Below the pieces are notes generated by a model that was given only the letters and a program-made list of their open reading frames with translations, had not been told where the DNA came from and did no database searches. This document shows, piece by piece, positions 8,330-18,682 of a stretch of DNA of 64,000 bases. Source of the DNA: Rhodospirillales bacterium BBD 1991-14 (GTDB lineage: Bacteria > Pseudomonadota > Alphaproteobacteria > Kiloniellales > Kiloniellaceae); assembly GCA_001657395.1 (NCBI GenBank), contig LYSY01000003.1, positions 248,001 to 312,000 on the forward strand. Reading direction: 5' to 3'. Made by a program: the position numbers and the translations under genes. Within the stretch, counting starts at the first letter, position 1; the number at the start of each line of letters is the position of its first letter.

Positions 8330-9412
8330 GTGCAGAACGATAACAGGGGCGGCGACAGCAAAAACATCGTTCTCAGCAGGCGTATCGTCACTCAGGAGGC
8401 CTTAATCAAGCTGGCGGAGGTCCACCGCCGCTTCGTCGAAAAGAAGCGCGACGGGCGGCGCGTGATCATGCGCAATTGCGTTCTGGTGGAACTCGACATC
8501 CGCGGGCTCTGCTTTGCCCAGGCGCACTTCATGGCCTGCCTGTTCTCCCGCGCCAACCTGACCGACGCCGACTTCAGCCGGGCGAAGCTGTTCGGCTCGA
8601 CCTTCGAGTCGGCGGACCTGACCCGGGCCAACTTCGAACGCGCCGATCTGCGTGCCGTGGTCTTCGACAAGGCCAACCTGAAGGATGCACGCTTCGACGA
8701 GGCCGACCTGCGCCGCGGCGGCATCATTGCCAATGGCGGTAGCGGCGAGCAGGAGGTATTCCGGGAAATCCGCTCCTCCTTTCGCAACGCCAATCTCAGC
8801 CACACGAATCTTCGCAACGCCGTCCTGAAAGACGTCGACTTCACCGGCGCGCTGCTGGAGGGAACCGAGCTCTATGGCGCCGACCTGCGCGGCAGCCGCT
8901 TCACCGGCGCCGAATTGAAGAGTGTGGTGCTGACCAACGCAAGACTGCAGGAGGCCGATCTGCGCGGCGCGGCCTTCGAAGACACCCGGGTGGAGCTCTC
9001 CGGCCTGCTGGCCACCCCCATGGAAGCCGTCGATCCGGTCACCCTGGTCCAGACCCTAGCCGATCATGAGCGCTGGGTGCGCAGCGACGGCAAGCACGGC
9101 AAACGCGCGGATTTCTCCGAGCAGAACCTCACCGAAGTCGATCTTTCCGGCCGCAGTCTGGCAACGATCTCTTTCGCCAATGCCAATCTCAAGAGCGTCA
9201 ACTTCGACGGTTCGGTGCTCGCCGCCTGCGACTTCTCCAACGCCAATCTGCGCAAGGCCAACTTCTCCGGCAGCGACCTGCGCGGCGCCAATTTCATAGG
9301 CGCCATGCTGGAAGAGACCCGCTTCAGCGACGCCAACATCGGTGCGCTGCCGGAAACCGGCATGGAGACGGTCTTCCCGGACGGCTTCCTGCTGGACCGC
9401 GAAGTGGTCTGA
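8330..9412 (+). CDS. Pentapeptide-repeat protein
   Basis: About 360 residues. The N-terminal 50 residues are helical and basic (LSRRIVTQEALIKLAEVHRRFVEKKRDGRRV). From about residue 55 the chain is made of A(D/N)Lxx pentapeptides in two blocks, which fold as a right-handed quadrilateral beta-helix. The blocks are separated by a non-repeat insert (about 225-265, VDPVTLVQTLADHERWVRSDGKHGKRADF). No enzymatic domain is attached. The reading frame stays open upstream through the palindromic repeats, so the start is a judgement: GTG 8330 is the first codon after the repeats that keeps the conserved-looking N-terminus; ATG 8468 is the next candidate. Biochemical role unknown. Confidence 0.82.
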   Translation: MQNDNRGGDSKNIVLSRRIVTQEALIKLAEVHRRFVEKKRDGRRVIMRNCVLVELDIRGLCFAQAHFMACLFSRANLTDADFSRAKLFGSTFESADLTRANFERADLRAVVFDKANLKDARFDEADLRRGGIIANGGSGEQEVFREIRSSFRNANLSHTNLRNAVLKDVDFTGALLEGTELYGADLRGSRFTGAELKSVVLTNARLQEADLRGAAFEDTRVELSGLLATPMEAVDPVTLVQTLADHERWVRSDGKHGKRADFSEQNLTEVDLSGRSLATISFANANLKSVNFDGSVLAACDFSNANLRKANFSGSDLRGANFIGAMLEETRFSDANIGALPETGMETVFPDGFLLDREVV

Positions 9413-9427
9413 AATCCCGGTACGCGA

Positions 9428-10720
9428 TCAGCGCGCGAAGACCGCCACCAGTTCCAGATGCCCCGACCAGGGAAACTGGTCGATGGGCGTCGCCTCCGTC
9501 AGGCGGTAGCCGCCGTCAACAAGGGTACGGGCATCGCGGGCGAAGGTGGTGGGGTTGCAGGACACGGCGACGATCACGGGAACGTCGCTTTCGGCCAACA
9601 TGCGCGCCTGTTCCCTTGCGCCGACCCGGGGCGGATCGAACACCACGACATCGCCGCCGGAAAGCTCGTCGGCCTGCACCGGAAAGCGGGCGAGGTCCCG
9701 CACCTCAGCGGTGATCCGTCTTCCTCCGTCCCTCCGGCGCGCGGCTGCCGAGAGGGCGGCAACGGCCGGTTCTACACCCTCGGCAGCGTAGACCTGCAGC
9801 CGCTCGGCCAGGGGAAAGGTGAAAGTGCCGCAGCCGGCAAAGAGGTCGGCGGCGGTCTCCGCCGTCTCCGGCACGGCGGCGAGGACGCGCTCGACGAGCG
9901 CCCGCTCCCCCTCGGCGGTCGGCTGCACGAAGCCGCCGGGTGGCGGCACCACGGCAGTACTGCCGAAGGTAAGCACCGGGTCCCGGCGCAGGGCCACCGG
10001 CTCCGGGTCTTCGCCACCGCCGCTCCAGGAAAGCCGGGCCAGATCGGCGGAGACGGCGAAGTCCGCCAGGCGCTGCCGGTCCTCCAGTCCCAGGCGGTGC
10101 CGCGAGTCGATCAGCAGGTCGAGCCCGGTTTCGCTCTCCAGCGCGGTGATCCGCGCCTCCTCCCGCGGTGCCAGCAGCGCCGCCAGGAGACCGCGCAGCG
10201 GGGCAATCAGCGCGGTCAGGCCGGGCGTCAGCAGCAGGCAGTCCCCGATGTCCACCAGGCGATGCGACTCGCGCTCGTGATAGCCCAGCAGCAGCGTCTT
10301 GCCTTGATGCTGCGCGGAGAGGACGACGCGGCGGCGCCGGCCGGGCGGCACCCGCTCCATCGGGTTCAGCCTTTCCGGCTCCAGCCCCCTGCGTGCCAGC
10401 GCCTGCGGCAGCAGGTCCGCTTTCCAGGCGGCATAGGCGGCATCCTCGAAGTGCTGCAGCGCGCAGCCGCCGCAGGGACCGAAATGCGGACAGGGCGGCT
10501 CGACCCGCGCCGGGCCCTCGGCCTGCAGTTCGACCGCCTCGCCCTTGTACCCGCCGCTGCGTTCGCCGGAGATCCGCACCAGCACGCGGTCACCGGGCAG
10601 GGTCATGGGCACGAAAAGCGGGCGCCCGTCGCAGTCCGCCAGGCCATCGCCCTTGGCCCCCAGGCTCTCGACCACGACCTCCACCTGGCGGCCGCCACCC
10701 TGGCGCGCCCTACGCCGCAT
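9428..10720 (-). CDS. RumA/TrmA-family class I SAM-dependent RNA methyltransferase
   Basis: Predicted 23S rRNA or tRNA uracil-C5 methyltransferase. An N-terminal TRAM domain (VEVVVESLGAKGDGLA...GDRV) precedes a [4Fe-4S] cysteine cluster, CPHFGPCGGC plus a later Cys in DIGDCLLL. The C-terminal Rossmann domain has ADLFAGCGTFTFPLA (SAM site), DPPR, and the catalytic nucleophile in VSCNPTTFARDA. The ATG at 10720 gives 430 residues; a GTG at 10747 would add nine and neither has a clear ribosome site. Target base not assignable from sequence (RlmD-like is the closest idea). Convergent with the pentapeptide gene with a 15-base gap. Confidence 0.88.
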   Translation of the reverse strand: MRRRARQGGGRQVEVVVESLGAKGDGLADCDGRPLFVPMTLPGDRVLVRISGERSGGYKGEAVELQAEGPARVEPPCPHFGPCGGCALQHFEDAAYAAWKADLLPQALARRGLEPERLNPMERVPPGRRRRVVLSAQHQGKTLLLGYHERESHRLVDIGDCLLLTPGLTALIAPLRGLLAALLAPREEARITALESETGLDLLIDSRHRLGLEDRQRLADFAVSADLARLSWSGGGEDPEPVALRRDPVLTFGSTAVVPPPGGFVQPTAEGERALVERVLAAVPETAETAADLFAGCGTFTFPLAERLQVYAAEGVEPAVAALSAAARRRDGGRRITAEVRDLARFPVQADELSGGDVVVFDPPRVGAREQARMLAESDVPVIVAVSCNPTTFARDARTLVDGGYRLTEATPIDQFPWSGHLELVAVFAR

Positions 10721-10957
10721 GGAGGGCTCGCAATCGGCAGGTTTCACGACCCTGGCGGACCGCAGGGCCTGATGCTTTGGAATTCATGGTTGCTCCCACT
10801 GAGCGAAAGGCGCGAGACTGCGCCCAAGCCCGCGCAGTGACAAGAGGGCGTTTCGCGTCCGGAACCGCCCGCGCATCACAGGTGCAGCGGCAATCGGTCC
10901 CATCTTGGCATCGAAATTTAACTGGCCCCGGGGCGGCCCAGCCGTTGATATAGCGCC

Positions 10958-12790
10958 ATGACACGAATCATCCTCTTCATTCTCAAGTGTTTCGTCGGCC
11001 TCTTCGCGGCCGTTGGCTTTCTCGTTGCCGCCGGAATCCTCTTTGCCGGCCTGCTGCTGCAGCGCTTCGACGGTTTCGAGCCGCAACTGGCCGAACTGCC
11101 GCAGGAGACCGTTCTGGTTCTGGACATGGCCGACGGTCTGGTCGAAACGCAGCCCGACAACCCGCTGGCGCGCGCGTCCCTGGGCTCGGCGCTGGTGCTG
11201 CGCGACGCAATCGACGGATTGCACCGCGCCGCCCGCGACGAGCGGGTGAAAGCGCTCATTCTGCGGGCCGGCTGGGGCGAGCCCGGTCTGGCCCAGGTGC
11301 AGGAACTGCGCGCCGCCATCGACGATTTCCGCGCGCAGGGCAAACCCGTCACCGCCTTTGCCGAGACCTTCGGGGAGGCGGGCAACGGCACGCTGCACTA
11401 CTACCTGGCGAGCGCCGCCGGGGAGCTCTGGGTCCAACCCTCCGGCGATGTCGACATCACCGGCTTTTCCATGCAGCAACCCTTCCTGCGCCAGATCCTG
11501 GAGGACTACGGCATCCGCGCCCAGGTCGGTCAGCGCGAGGAATACAAGGGCGCCATGGCGATCTTTACGGAGACCCGCCTGCCGGAGCCGCAACGCCAGA
11601 ACCTGCAGCAGTACCTGAACTCCAGCCTGTCGCAGATCGTCACCGCGGTCGCCAAGGACCGCAATCTTGAGACGACGGCCGTGCGCGAACTCATCGACTC
11701 CGCCCCGCACCGGGGGGCCGATGCTCTGCAGGCGGGCCTCGTCGACAAGCTCGGCTACTGGGATCAGGTGAGCGGTGCGGTGGAAACGGCGGCGGGGCCG
11801 GACTCGGAGCTGGTCTCCCTGCGCGCCTATGCCCGCGCGACGCGGGAGGACCCAGAAGACGGTCCGATCATCGCCCTTGTCCACGGCACCGGCCCCATCG
11901 TCCTGGAGCCCGGCGAGAACGATCCCGTGTTTGGCCGGGTGAGGATGGGCGCCGCCGATGTGGTGAGCGCCCTGTCCCAGGCGATCGACGACAGCGAGGT
12001 GGCGGCGATCCTCTTCCGGGTCGACAGTCCCGGCGGGTCCTATGTCGGCTCCGACGCCATCTGGCGCGAGGTGCAGCGCGCCCGCGATCTGGGCAAGCCG
12101 GTGGTGGTTTCCATGGGCAACATCGCCGGCTCCGGCGGCTACTTCGTCTCGGCCCCCGCCCACAGCATCGTGGCGCAGCCCGGCACCCTGACCGGCTCCA
12201 TCGGCGTGGTCACCGGCAAGTTCGCGTTGAACGACTTCTGGCGCGAACTCGGTGTCAACTGGGACGGAGTCCAGGCCGGCCGGCGCGCCAACCTCTGGAG
12301 CTCCAACGCCCCCTTCACGCGGGAGGAGTGGGAGTGGCTGCAGACGACCCTGGATGCCACCTACGCCGACTTCACCGACAAGGTGGCGCGCGGACGCAAC
12401 CTCTCGCCGGAAGCTGTCCAGGCGGTTGCCGGCGGGCGCATCTGGTCGGGCGAAGACGCCCTGGCCGCAGGTCTCGTCGATGACCTGGGCGGCTATCGCA
12501 AGGCGCTCAGCGTTGCCAAGGAGGCCGCCGGCATCCCCGCCGACGCCGCCGTCCGGCTGCTGCCCTATCCGGAACGGCGCGATCCTTTCTCCGCGTTTTT
12601 CGAAGACACGCTGGGCGGGGAGATCGACAACCCGGCTGCCAAAGCCCTGGTGCGCAGCCTTGCCCGTCTGGCCCAGGCCTTCGCGCCGTTGATCGAGGCG
12701 ATGGAGGCGATGAGCGGCGATCCCCGTGGGCAGACGCTGCACACCGGCCCGCTGCCGCAAAGCGTGCAGCCCGGGCAGGGTGTCTTTTAG
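10958..12790 (+). CDS. sppA: Signal peptide peptidase SppA, 67 kDa type
   Basis: Inner-membrane serine protease that degrades cleaved signal peptides. 610 residues, the long form with two tandem ClpP/crotonase-like domains. An N-terminal membrane anchor spans about 5-34. The Ser/Lys dyad is visible: Lys197 in EEYKGAM in the N-terminal domain and Ser392 in GNIAGSGGYF in the C-terminal domain, matching the arrangement of the enterobacterial enzyme. The C-terminal 40 residues are low in complexity. It is divergent from the RNA methyltransferase over about 240 bases and convergent with tlyA. Confidence 0.95.
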   Translation: MTRIILFILKCFVGLFAAVGFLVAAGILFAGLLLQRFDGFEPQLAELPQETVLVLDMADGLVETQPDNPLARASLGSALVLRDAIDGLHRAARDERVKALILRAGWGEPGLAQVQELRAAIDDFRAQGKPVTAFAETFGEAGNGTLHYYLASAAGELWVQPSGDVDITGFSMQQPFLRQILEDYGIRAQVGQREEYKGAMAIFTETRLPEPQRQNLQQYLNSSLSQIVTAVAKDRNLETTAVRELIDSAPHRGADALQAGLVDKLGYWDQVSGAVETAAGPDSELVSLRAYARATREDPEDGPIIALVHGTGPIVLEPGENDPVFGRVRMGAADVVSALSQAIDDSEVAAILFRVDSPGGSYVGSDAIWREVQRARDLGKPVVVSMGNIAGSGGYFVSAPAHSIVAQPGTLTGSIGVVTGKFALNDFWRELGVNWDGVQAGRRANLWSSNAPFTREEWEWLQTTLDATYADFTDKVARGRNLSPEAVQAVAGGRIWSGEDALAAGLVDDLGGYRKALSVAKEAAGIPADAAVRLLPYPERRDPFSAFFEDTLGGEIDNPAAKALVRSLARLAQAFAPLIEAMEAMSGDPRGQTLHTGPLPQSVQPGQGVF

Positions 12791-12830
12791 GGGCGCCTGC
12801 AAGAGAGTGGTTCCGCGCGGCAAAGCTGCG

Positions 12831-13583
12831 CTAGGTCGGCGTCTTGCGCGCCACCAGGAGAAACTCCCTGTTGCCCTCCGGGCCGGTCACCGGGCTTTCG
12901 ACGATGCCCTCGACCTGCCAGCCGGGCTGGGCGTTGACCCAGGCTCCGATGCGTTCGCAGACCTCGGCGTGCAGGGCCGGGTCGCGCACCACGCCGCCCT
13001 TGCCGACACGCGCCTTGCCCACCTCGAATTGCGGCTTGACCAGCACCGCAAGGCGGGCCTGCGCCTTGGTGAGAGCGAGGGGCGCCGGCAGGACGACCTC
13101 CAGGCCGATGAAGCTGGCATCGCAGACCAGAAGGTCGACGGGCTCCGGCACCTCGGCGGCGCCTAGGGTGCGGGCGTTGGTGCGTTCCAGCACAACCACG
13201 CGCGAATCGTTGCGCAGCTTCCAGGCCAGCTGGCCGTGGCCGACGTCGACGGCATAGACCCGCGCCGCCCCGTTTTGCAGCAGCACGTCGGTGAAGCCGC
13301 CGGTGGAAGCGCCGATATCCAGGCAGACGCTGCCCGCCGGATCGAGATCGAAGCGCTCCAGGGCGTGGGCCAGCTTCAGGCCGCCGCGGCTGACCCAGGG
13401 GTGATCCTGACCGCGCACCTCCAGTGGCTGGTCTGCCGCCACCGTCTCGCCGGCCTTGTTGATCTTGCGCTCGCCGGCAAAGACCTTGCCCGCCATGACC
13501 AGCGCCTGGGCCCGGGCGCGGCTCTCCACCAGCCCGCGGTCGACGAGCGCCACGTCGACACGGGACTTGACCGGCCGGCTCAT
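12831..13583 (-). CDS. tlyA: TlyA-family rRNA 2'-O-methyltransferase / hemolysin A
   Basis: 250 residues. An N-terminal S4 RNA-binding domain (RVDVALVDRGLVESRARAQALVMAGKVF, 8-35) is joined to an FtsJ-like Rossmann methyltransferase with SAM motif CLDIGASTGGFTDVLLQNGA (near 88). In mycobacteria the family 2'-O-methylates 16S and 23S rRNA; the hemolysin name is historical. Its ATG overlaps the stop of the MATE gene by four bases (ATGA), so translation is probably coupled. In many bacteria the gene sits next to dxs/xseB; here it is about 3 kb away. Confidence 0.93.
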   Translation of the reverse strand: MSRPVKSRVDVALVDRGLVESRARAQALVMAGKVFAGERKINKAGETVAADQPLEVRGQDHPWVSRGGLKLAHALERFDLDPAGSVCLDIGASTGGFTDVLLQNGAARVYAVDVGHGQLAWKLRNDSRVVVLERTNARTLGAAEVPEPVDLLVCDASFIGLEVVLPAPLALTKAQARLAVLVKPQFEVGKARVGKGGVVRDPALHAEVCERIGAWVNAQPGWQVEGIVESPVTGPEGNREFLLVARKTPT

Positions 13584-14998
13584 ACGACCGGCAGCCCCCC
13601 ATTGGGCAGGAGACGGGTGCGGCGATGGAAGCGCCAGACCGCAGCCAGCGCGACGAAGGACAGTCCGACCGCCAGGCCGATCCAGACCCCCTCCCCGCCC
13701 AAACCAAGCGGAAAGGCCAGCACGACGGAGGTCGTAAAACCGACCCCCCAGTAACCGCTCATCGCCAGCCACATAGGCACCTTGGTGTCCTTGAGGCCAC
13801 GCAGGGCCGAAACGCCGATCACCTGCGCTCCGTCGACAAGCTGGAACAGGGCGGCGATCACCAGAAAGGCGACCGCCAGTTCCACCACCGGCGCGTTGGC
13901 CGGCAGGTCCAGGTCGAGAAACAGGCCGACGAGCTGGCGCCCGGCGAACCAGAAAACCAGGGCGGAAGCCGTCATGAAGAGGGTACCCACCAGGAGAGAC
14001 GACCAGCCGGCACGGCCGACCGCGGCCTGATCGCGCAAGCCGGCCGCCAGGCCGACCCGGACCATGGAGGCCTGGCTGATTCCCAAAGGCACCATGAAGG
14101 CCACCGCGGCGCATTGCAGCGCAATGGCGTGGGCCGCCAGGGCCTCCGTGCTGATCAGGCCCATGAGGAAGGCCGCACCGGCGAAGAGGCTGGTTTCGGC
14201 CAGGAGCGTGAGGCCGATCGGCAGGCCGATGCGGAAGAGTTCGCGGAAGCGCGGCCAGTCCGGACGCCAGAAGCGCAGCAGGATCGCATAGCGCTTGAAG
14301 CGGCGGTCCCGCAGCACGAACACCAGCATCGCCAGCAGCATCAGCCAGGACACCACGGAACTGGTGATGCCGGCGCCCATAAGCTCCCAGCGGGGCAGGC
14401 CGAAGTTGCCGAACATCAGGCCGTAGTTGCCGACGGCATTGGCGGCAACCGCCGCCAGGGTGATGATCAGGACCGAGCGCGGGCGCGAGTGTGCCGTGGC
14501 GAAGCAGCGTAAGACGACGAACCACAGCGACGGCAGCATCGCCCAGGTGACCGCCTTCAGGTAGTCGTCGGCCCGCAGGGCGATCTCCGGCTCCTGGCCA
14601 AAGAGCAGCAGCAGCCAGCGTCCGTTCCAGATGATCAGGCTGAAGAGGGCGGCAAAGAGCAGCGTCAGCCAGAATCCCTGGCGTACCGTCCGGCGCACCC
14701 CGCGAAAATCCCGTGCGCCCAGCGCCTGGGCCGCCATCGGCGTGACGACCGTGGCGATCCCCATACCGAAGAGATAGAGCGGTATGAAGATGTTCATGCC
14801 CAGGGCGCCGGCCGCCAGATCCGCCGGGCCGAGCCAACCCATCATGACGATGTCGGTGGTGTTGATGCCGATCATCGCAAGCTGGGTGAGCGCCAGCGGC
14901 GCCGAAAGACGCAGGGTCGCCCAGATCTCGCGCCGCCAAAGCGTGAGCGGCGCGGGAGCAGTCAGAGGGGCGGTTGTCTCAGCCATTGTCTTTGACAT
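13580..14998 (-). CDS. MATE-family multidrug efflux transporter (NorM type)
   Basis: About 472 residues with 12 hydrophobic segments in two homologous halves, consistent with a cation-coupled multidrug and toxin extrusion pump in the inner membrane. Early signatures are PLALTQLAMIGINTTDIVMMGWLG and AQALGARDFRGVRRTVRQGFW; the second half repeats the pattern (LFAGAAFLMGLISTEALAAHAIALQCAA). ATG 14998 is chosen; GTG 15007 and ATG 14986 are alternatives and none has a clear ribosome site. It overlaps tlyA by four bases. Substrate not predictable. Confidence 0.93.
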   Translation of the reverse strand: MSKTMAETTAPLTAPAPLTLWRREIWATLRLSAPLALTQLAMIGINTTDIVMMGWLGPADLAAGALGMNIFIPLYLFGMGIATVVTPMAAQALGARDFRGVRRTVRQGFWLTLLFAALFSLIIWNGRWLLLLFGQEPEIALRADDYLKAVTWAMLPSLWFVVLRCFATAHSRPRSVLIITLAAVAANAVGNYGLMFGNFGLPRWELMGAGITSSVVSWLMLLAMLVFVLRDRRFKRYAILLRFWRPDWPRFRELFRIGLPIGLTLLAETSLFAGAAFLMGLISTEALAAHAIALQCAAVAFMVPLGISQASMVRVGLAAGLRDQAAVGRAGWSSLLVGTLFMTASALVFWFAGRQLVGLFLDLDLPANAPVVELAVAFLVIAALFQLVDGAQVIGVSALRGLKDTKVPMWLAMSGYWGVGFTTSVVLAFPLGLGGEGVWIGLAVGLSFVALAAVWRFHRRTRLLPNGGLPVV

Positions 14999-15235
14999 CG
15001 TTTGCACTATGAAGGTTACATATGACTACTAGAACCCGCATAAGATGCAGGTCGGTCATGCAAACGGCGACTTGAAAGCCTGGGGCCCAGGCGTCGCATC
15101 ATCTGCCACGGGCTCCCGACAAAGGCAACGGCGAACAAGGGCACCGGATTGCGTATTTGTTAACAGTTCATTAATCATGGCAAGGCTAATGACCGATAGG
15201 GCCAAGCACCAGACATCCGGGACGACCGCCGCCGC

Positions 15236-16555
15236 ATGAACCCGATTCCCTTCGACGAGGTCCAGAGACTGGCCTCCCTGCAGGCTCTGGACATTCTGGA
15301 CACGCCGCCGGAACCCGCATTCGATCGTATTACGCGCCTGGTCTCGCGGCAGTTTGACGTTCCTATCAGCCTGATTTCCCTGATCGATCCGGCCCGGCAG
15401 TGGTTCAAGTCCAAGGTCGGCCTGGACGTCGACGAGACGCCGCGCGAGTACTCCTTCTGCCAGTTTGCGATCATGGACAACCGGGTTCTGCAGGTCCCGG
15501 ACGCAACCAAGGACCGGCGTTTTGCCGACAACCCGCTGGTTCTGGGCGACCCTGAGATCCGCTTTTATGCAGGCGCCCCGCTGGTCACGCGCAACGGCTT
15601 TCGTCTCGGCACTCTCTGCCTCATCGACACCAAGCCCCGCGATGCGCTGAGTGAGGCGCAGCAGGCACAGCTGCGCGACTTCGCCGATCTGGTCATCGGG
15701 GAGATGGAACTGCGCCGCCTGCGCCGGCTCCTCGGCGCCGAGTCTCAGGGGATCAGCCAGGAAGTCGCGGGCGCATTGAACAGCCTGCGGCATGCCGAGG
15801 AGGAGCTTTCCCACCAGGCACAGATGGACGTCATCGCCCATGTGGCCCATGAGCTGAGGACGCCGCTCTCGGCGATGCTGGGCTTTGCCGAGATTATCAG
15901 GCGGGAGTTCTTCGGCCCGATCGAGGATGACCGCTACCCGGCCTACGCCTCAAAGATCGAGAACTGCGGACATCATTTGCTCAGTGTCCTCAACGGGATG
16001 ATGGATCTTGCGCGCGCTGAGAGAGGCGGGCTGCGCCTGCAGGAATCGGTAATCGACCCGCAGAGCGTGGCCCATCACGCGGTCGAACTGAGCCAGCCGG
16101 AACTGGACCGCTTCGGCGCCACGGCAACCATAAGCTCCGACCTGAAGGACCCCCGGCTGCTGGCAGACCACCACCAACTCACACAAATGCTGATCAACCT
16201 GATCGGCAATGCTGCCCGCCACGTCGCGAAGGGCAGCGAGATTGCCATTGTGACAACACAGCGCGCCGATGGCGGCATCGACATCTCGGTCGCCGACCCC
16301 GGCTGCGGCATGACGGAAGCCGAAGTGCGGCAGGCTCTGGCCCCCTTCAGCCGGGGCGATGACAGCGCGGCGCGGCACCCCTCGGGCCTTGGCGTCGGTC
16401 TGCCTCTGACCAAGCGCCTCATCGAGATGCATGGCGGGCTCCTGGCCATCGACAGCAAGCGCGGCGAGGGCACCAGGGTCACGCTCAGGTTTCCGGCTTA
16501 CCGCGTGCGCGAACCCGGGGCCCCGGCCAGTACGCAGCCGATCAATCTGCAATAG
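15236..16555 (+). CDS. GAF-domain sensor histidine kinase
   Basis: 439-residue cytosolic kinase with no membrane segment. A GAF domain occupies about 20-158 (typical FDRITRLVSRQFDVPISLISLID opening and FYAGAPLVTRNGFRLGTLCLID end). A short coiled linker leads to the HisKA dimerisation domain with phospho-acceptor His205 (AHVAHELRTPLS), then the ATPase domain with N box Asn325 (LINLIGNAARH), G1 (VADPGCGMTEAE) and G2 (GLGVGLPLTKRLIEMHGG). No response regulator or receiver domain is adjacent, so the output partner is unknown. The 237-base upstream spacer has a promoter-like AT patch (GTATTTGTTAACAGTTCATT). Confidence 0.9.
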   Translation: MNPIPFDEVQRLASLQALDILDTPPEPAFDRITRLVSRQFDVPISLISLIDPARQWFKSKVGLDVDETPREYSFCQFAIMDNRVLQVPDATKDRRFADNPLVLGDPEIRFYAGAPLVTRNGFRLGTLCLIDTKPRDALSEAQQAQLRDFADLVIGEMELRRLRRLLGAESQGISQEVAGALNSLRHAEEELSHQAQMDVIAHVAHELRTPLSAMLGFAEIIRREFFGPIEDDRYPAYASKIENCGHHLLSVLNGMMDLARAERGGLRLQESVIDPQSVAHHAVELSQPELDRFGATATISSDLKDPRLLADHHQLTQMLINLIGNAARHVAKGSEIAIVTTQRADGGIDISVADPGCGMTEAEVRQALAPFSRGDDSAARHPSGLGVGLPLTKRLIEMHGGLLAIDSKRGEGTRVTLRFPAYRVREPGAPASTQPINLQ

Positions 16556-16627
16556 ACAGCAGGTTTGCGCCGCCCCGGCGCGTCAGACCCCCACGATCTT
16601 CAGAGAAATGAAGTCTTCGACGGACGC

Positions 16628-18574
16628 TCAGGCGCGGGCCGGCGACTCGACTTCCTGCTGGCCCAGGGCCTGCAGCGCGGCAGCCAGAATCCCCTCGCGA
16701 TCGATGCCCGCCAGCGCCAACTGGCGCTCCGGCTTGTCGTGATCGATGAAGAAATCCGGCAGCGTCACCGGGCGGAACCGCAGCCCCTTGTCGAACAGTC
16801 CGTGGCGCGCGAGGAACTGCATCACCTGGGTCGCGAAGCCGCCGATCGCCCCCTCTTCCACGGTGATCAGCACCTCGTGCTCGCCGGCAAGACGCCGCAC
16901 GAGATCCTCGTCCAGCGGCTTGGCGAAACGGGCATCGGCCACCGTCGTCGACAGGCCGCGGGCGGCAAGGTCGTCGGCGGCGGCCAGGGCGTCGGCCAGG
17001 CGCGTGCCCAGCGAGAGGATGGCCACCTTGCTGCCTTCGCGCAGGATGCGGCCCTTGCCGATTTCCAGCGGGCTTCCCCGCTCCGGCATGTCGATCCCCA
17101 GCGCCTCGCCACGCGGGTAGCGCAGGGCGGAGGGACGGTCGTCGATCTGGCAGGCGGTGGCCACCATGTGCATCAACTCGGCCTCGTCGCTGGGCGCCAT
17201 GACGACAAAGTTCGGCAGACATCCCAGGTAGGTCAGGTCGTAGCTGCCCTGGTGGGTGACGCCGTCGGCCCCGACCATGCCGGCGCGGTCGATGGCAAAG
17301 CGCACCGGCAGGCTCTGGATGGCCACGTCGTGGACCACCTGGTCATAGGCGCGCTGCAGGAAGGTCGAGTAGATCGCCGCGAAGGGCCTGAAGCCTTCGC
17401 AGGCCAGACCGGCGCAGAAGGTCACCGCATGCTGCTCGGCAATTCCAACATCGAAGGTGCGCTCCGGGAAGCGCTCGGCGAACTTGTTGAGACCGGTGCC
17501 CGACGGCATGGCGGCGGTCACGGCGACGACCTTGTCGTCGTGCTCCGCCTCTGCGATGAGGCCCTGGGCGAAGACGTTCTGATAGGCCGGCGCCTTGGGG
17601 GCGGGCTTGGCCTGCTTGCCGGTGACGACATCGAACTTCGCAACACCATGGTACTTGTCGGCCGCCGCTTCCGCCGGCTCGTAGCCCTTGCCCTTCTGGG
17701 TCACGCAGTGAATCAGCACCGGACCTTCGTAGTCGGCGTCGCGCACGTTCTTCAGCACCGGCAAGAGGTGGTCGAAGTTGTGGCCGTCGATGGGCCCGAC
17801 GTAGAAGAAGCCCATCTCCTCGAACAGGGTGCCGCCGGTCAGCAGACCGCGGGCATATTCCTCGGCCCGCCGGGCCGCCATCTCGATGGGGCGCGGGAAG
17901 CGCTTGGCGACCACCCGCCCCAGGCTGCGTACGGACTGGAACGGCTTGGAGGAAATGAGCTGGGAGAGATAGGCGCTCATCGCACCGACCGGCGGCGCGA
18001 TGGACATGTCATTGTCGTTGAGAATGACGATCAGGCGGCTGTTCATGGCCCCGGCGTTGTTCATCGCCTCGTAGGCCATGCCGGCGCTCATCGCGCCGTC
18101 GCCGATGACGGCGATCACCGCATTGTCCTCGCCCCGGAAGTCGCGGGCCACCGAGAAGCCGAGGCCGGCGGAGATCGACGTGGAGCTGTGCGCCGCACCG
18201 AAGGGGTCGTAGGGACTCTCCTTGCGGCTGGTGAAGCCGGAAAGCCCGCCGCCTTGCCGCAGCGTGCGGATGCGGTCGCGCCGCCCGGTCAGGATCTTGT
18301 GCGGATAGCACTGGTGCGAGACGTCCCAGATCAGCCGGTCGTCGGGCGTATTGAAAACGTGGTGCAGGGCCGTGGTGAGTTCGACGACACCAAGACCTGC
18401 CCCCAGATGACCGCCGGTCACCGATACCGCCTCGATCATCTCCGCGCGCAGTTCGTCGGCGAACTCACGCAACTGGCTTTCATCGAGCTTGCGCAGGTCC
18501 GAAGGGTCGGAAACGCTGTCGAGCAGCGGCGTCGGGCGCCGATTATGACCGATCTCTGCCAAGGCTTCTGCCAC
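16628..18574 (-). CDS. dxs: 1-deoxy-D-xylulose-5-phosphate synthase
   Basis: Thiamine-diphosphate transketolase-like enzyme that condenses pyruvate and glyceraldehyde 3-phosphate, the first step of the MEP isoprenoid pathway. 648 residues. Seen are the [17 protein letters not shown]-terminus, the ThDP motif [16 protein letters not shown]...NDNDMSI (near 155-185), the transketolase pyrimidine domain ([17 protein letters not shown]) and the C-terminal [13 protein letters not shown] 18574 follows AAAGGA very closely; a downstream TTG at residue 5 would have better spacing. It follows ispA and xseB on the same strand: precursor supply and prenyl chain building in one operon. Confidence 0.97.
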   Translation of the reverse strand: MAEALAEIGHNRRPTPLLDSVSDPSDLRKLDESQLREFADELRAEMIEAVSVTGGHLGAGLGVVELTTALHHVFNTPDDRLIWDVSHQCYPHKILTGRRDRIRTLRQGGGLSGFTSRKESPYDPFGAAHSSTSISAGLGFSVARDFRGEDNAVIAVIGDGAMSAGMAYEAMNNAGAMNSRLIVILNDNDMSIAPPVGAMSAYLSQLISSKPFQSVRSLGRVVAKRFPRPIEMAARRAEEYARGLLTGGTLFEEMGFFYVGPIDGHNFDHLLPVLKNVRDADYEGPVLIHCVTQKGKGYEPAEAAADKYHGVAKFDVVTGKQAKPAPKAPAYQNVFAQGLIAEAEHDDKVVAVTAAMPSGTGLNKFAERFPERTFDVGIAEQHAVTFCAGLACEGFRPFAAIYSTFLQRAYDQVVHDVAIQSLPVRFAIDRAGMVGADGVTHQGSYDLTYLGCLPNFVVMAPSDEAELMHMVATACQIDDRPSALRYPRGEALGIDMPERGSPLEIGKGRILREGSKVAILSLGTRLADALAAADDLAARGLSTTVADARFAKPLDEDLVRRLAGEHEVLITVEEGAIGGFATQVMQFLARHGLFDKGLRFRPVTLPDFFIDHDKPERQLALAGIDREGILAAALQALGQQEVESPARA

Positions 18575-18682
18575 TCCTTTGCTTTGCTCTTATGTCGCGG
18601 CTTTGCCGGCTAAGCCTTCCGGCCCCCACGTGTTCTCTGTCCCAGCCTGATCGCAGACGGGCAGCCGGCCTGCAGTCCGGCC

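Noticed and set aside
10784-12823. Long minus-strand open frame opposite sppA, and similar ones opposite dxs (16565-18613) and YihY (2652-3869)
   Set aside because: These are mirror frames produced by high third-position GC in the real genes; their translations have no domain.
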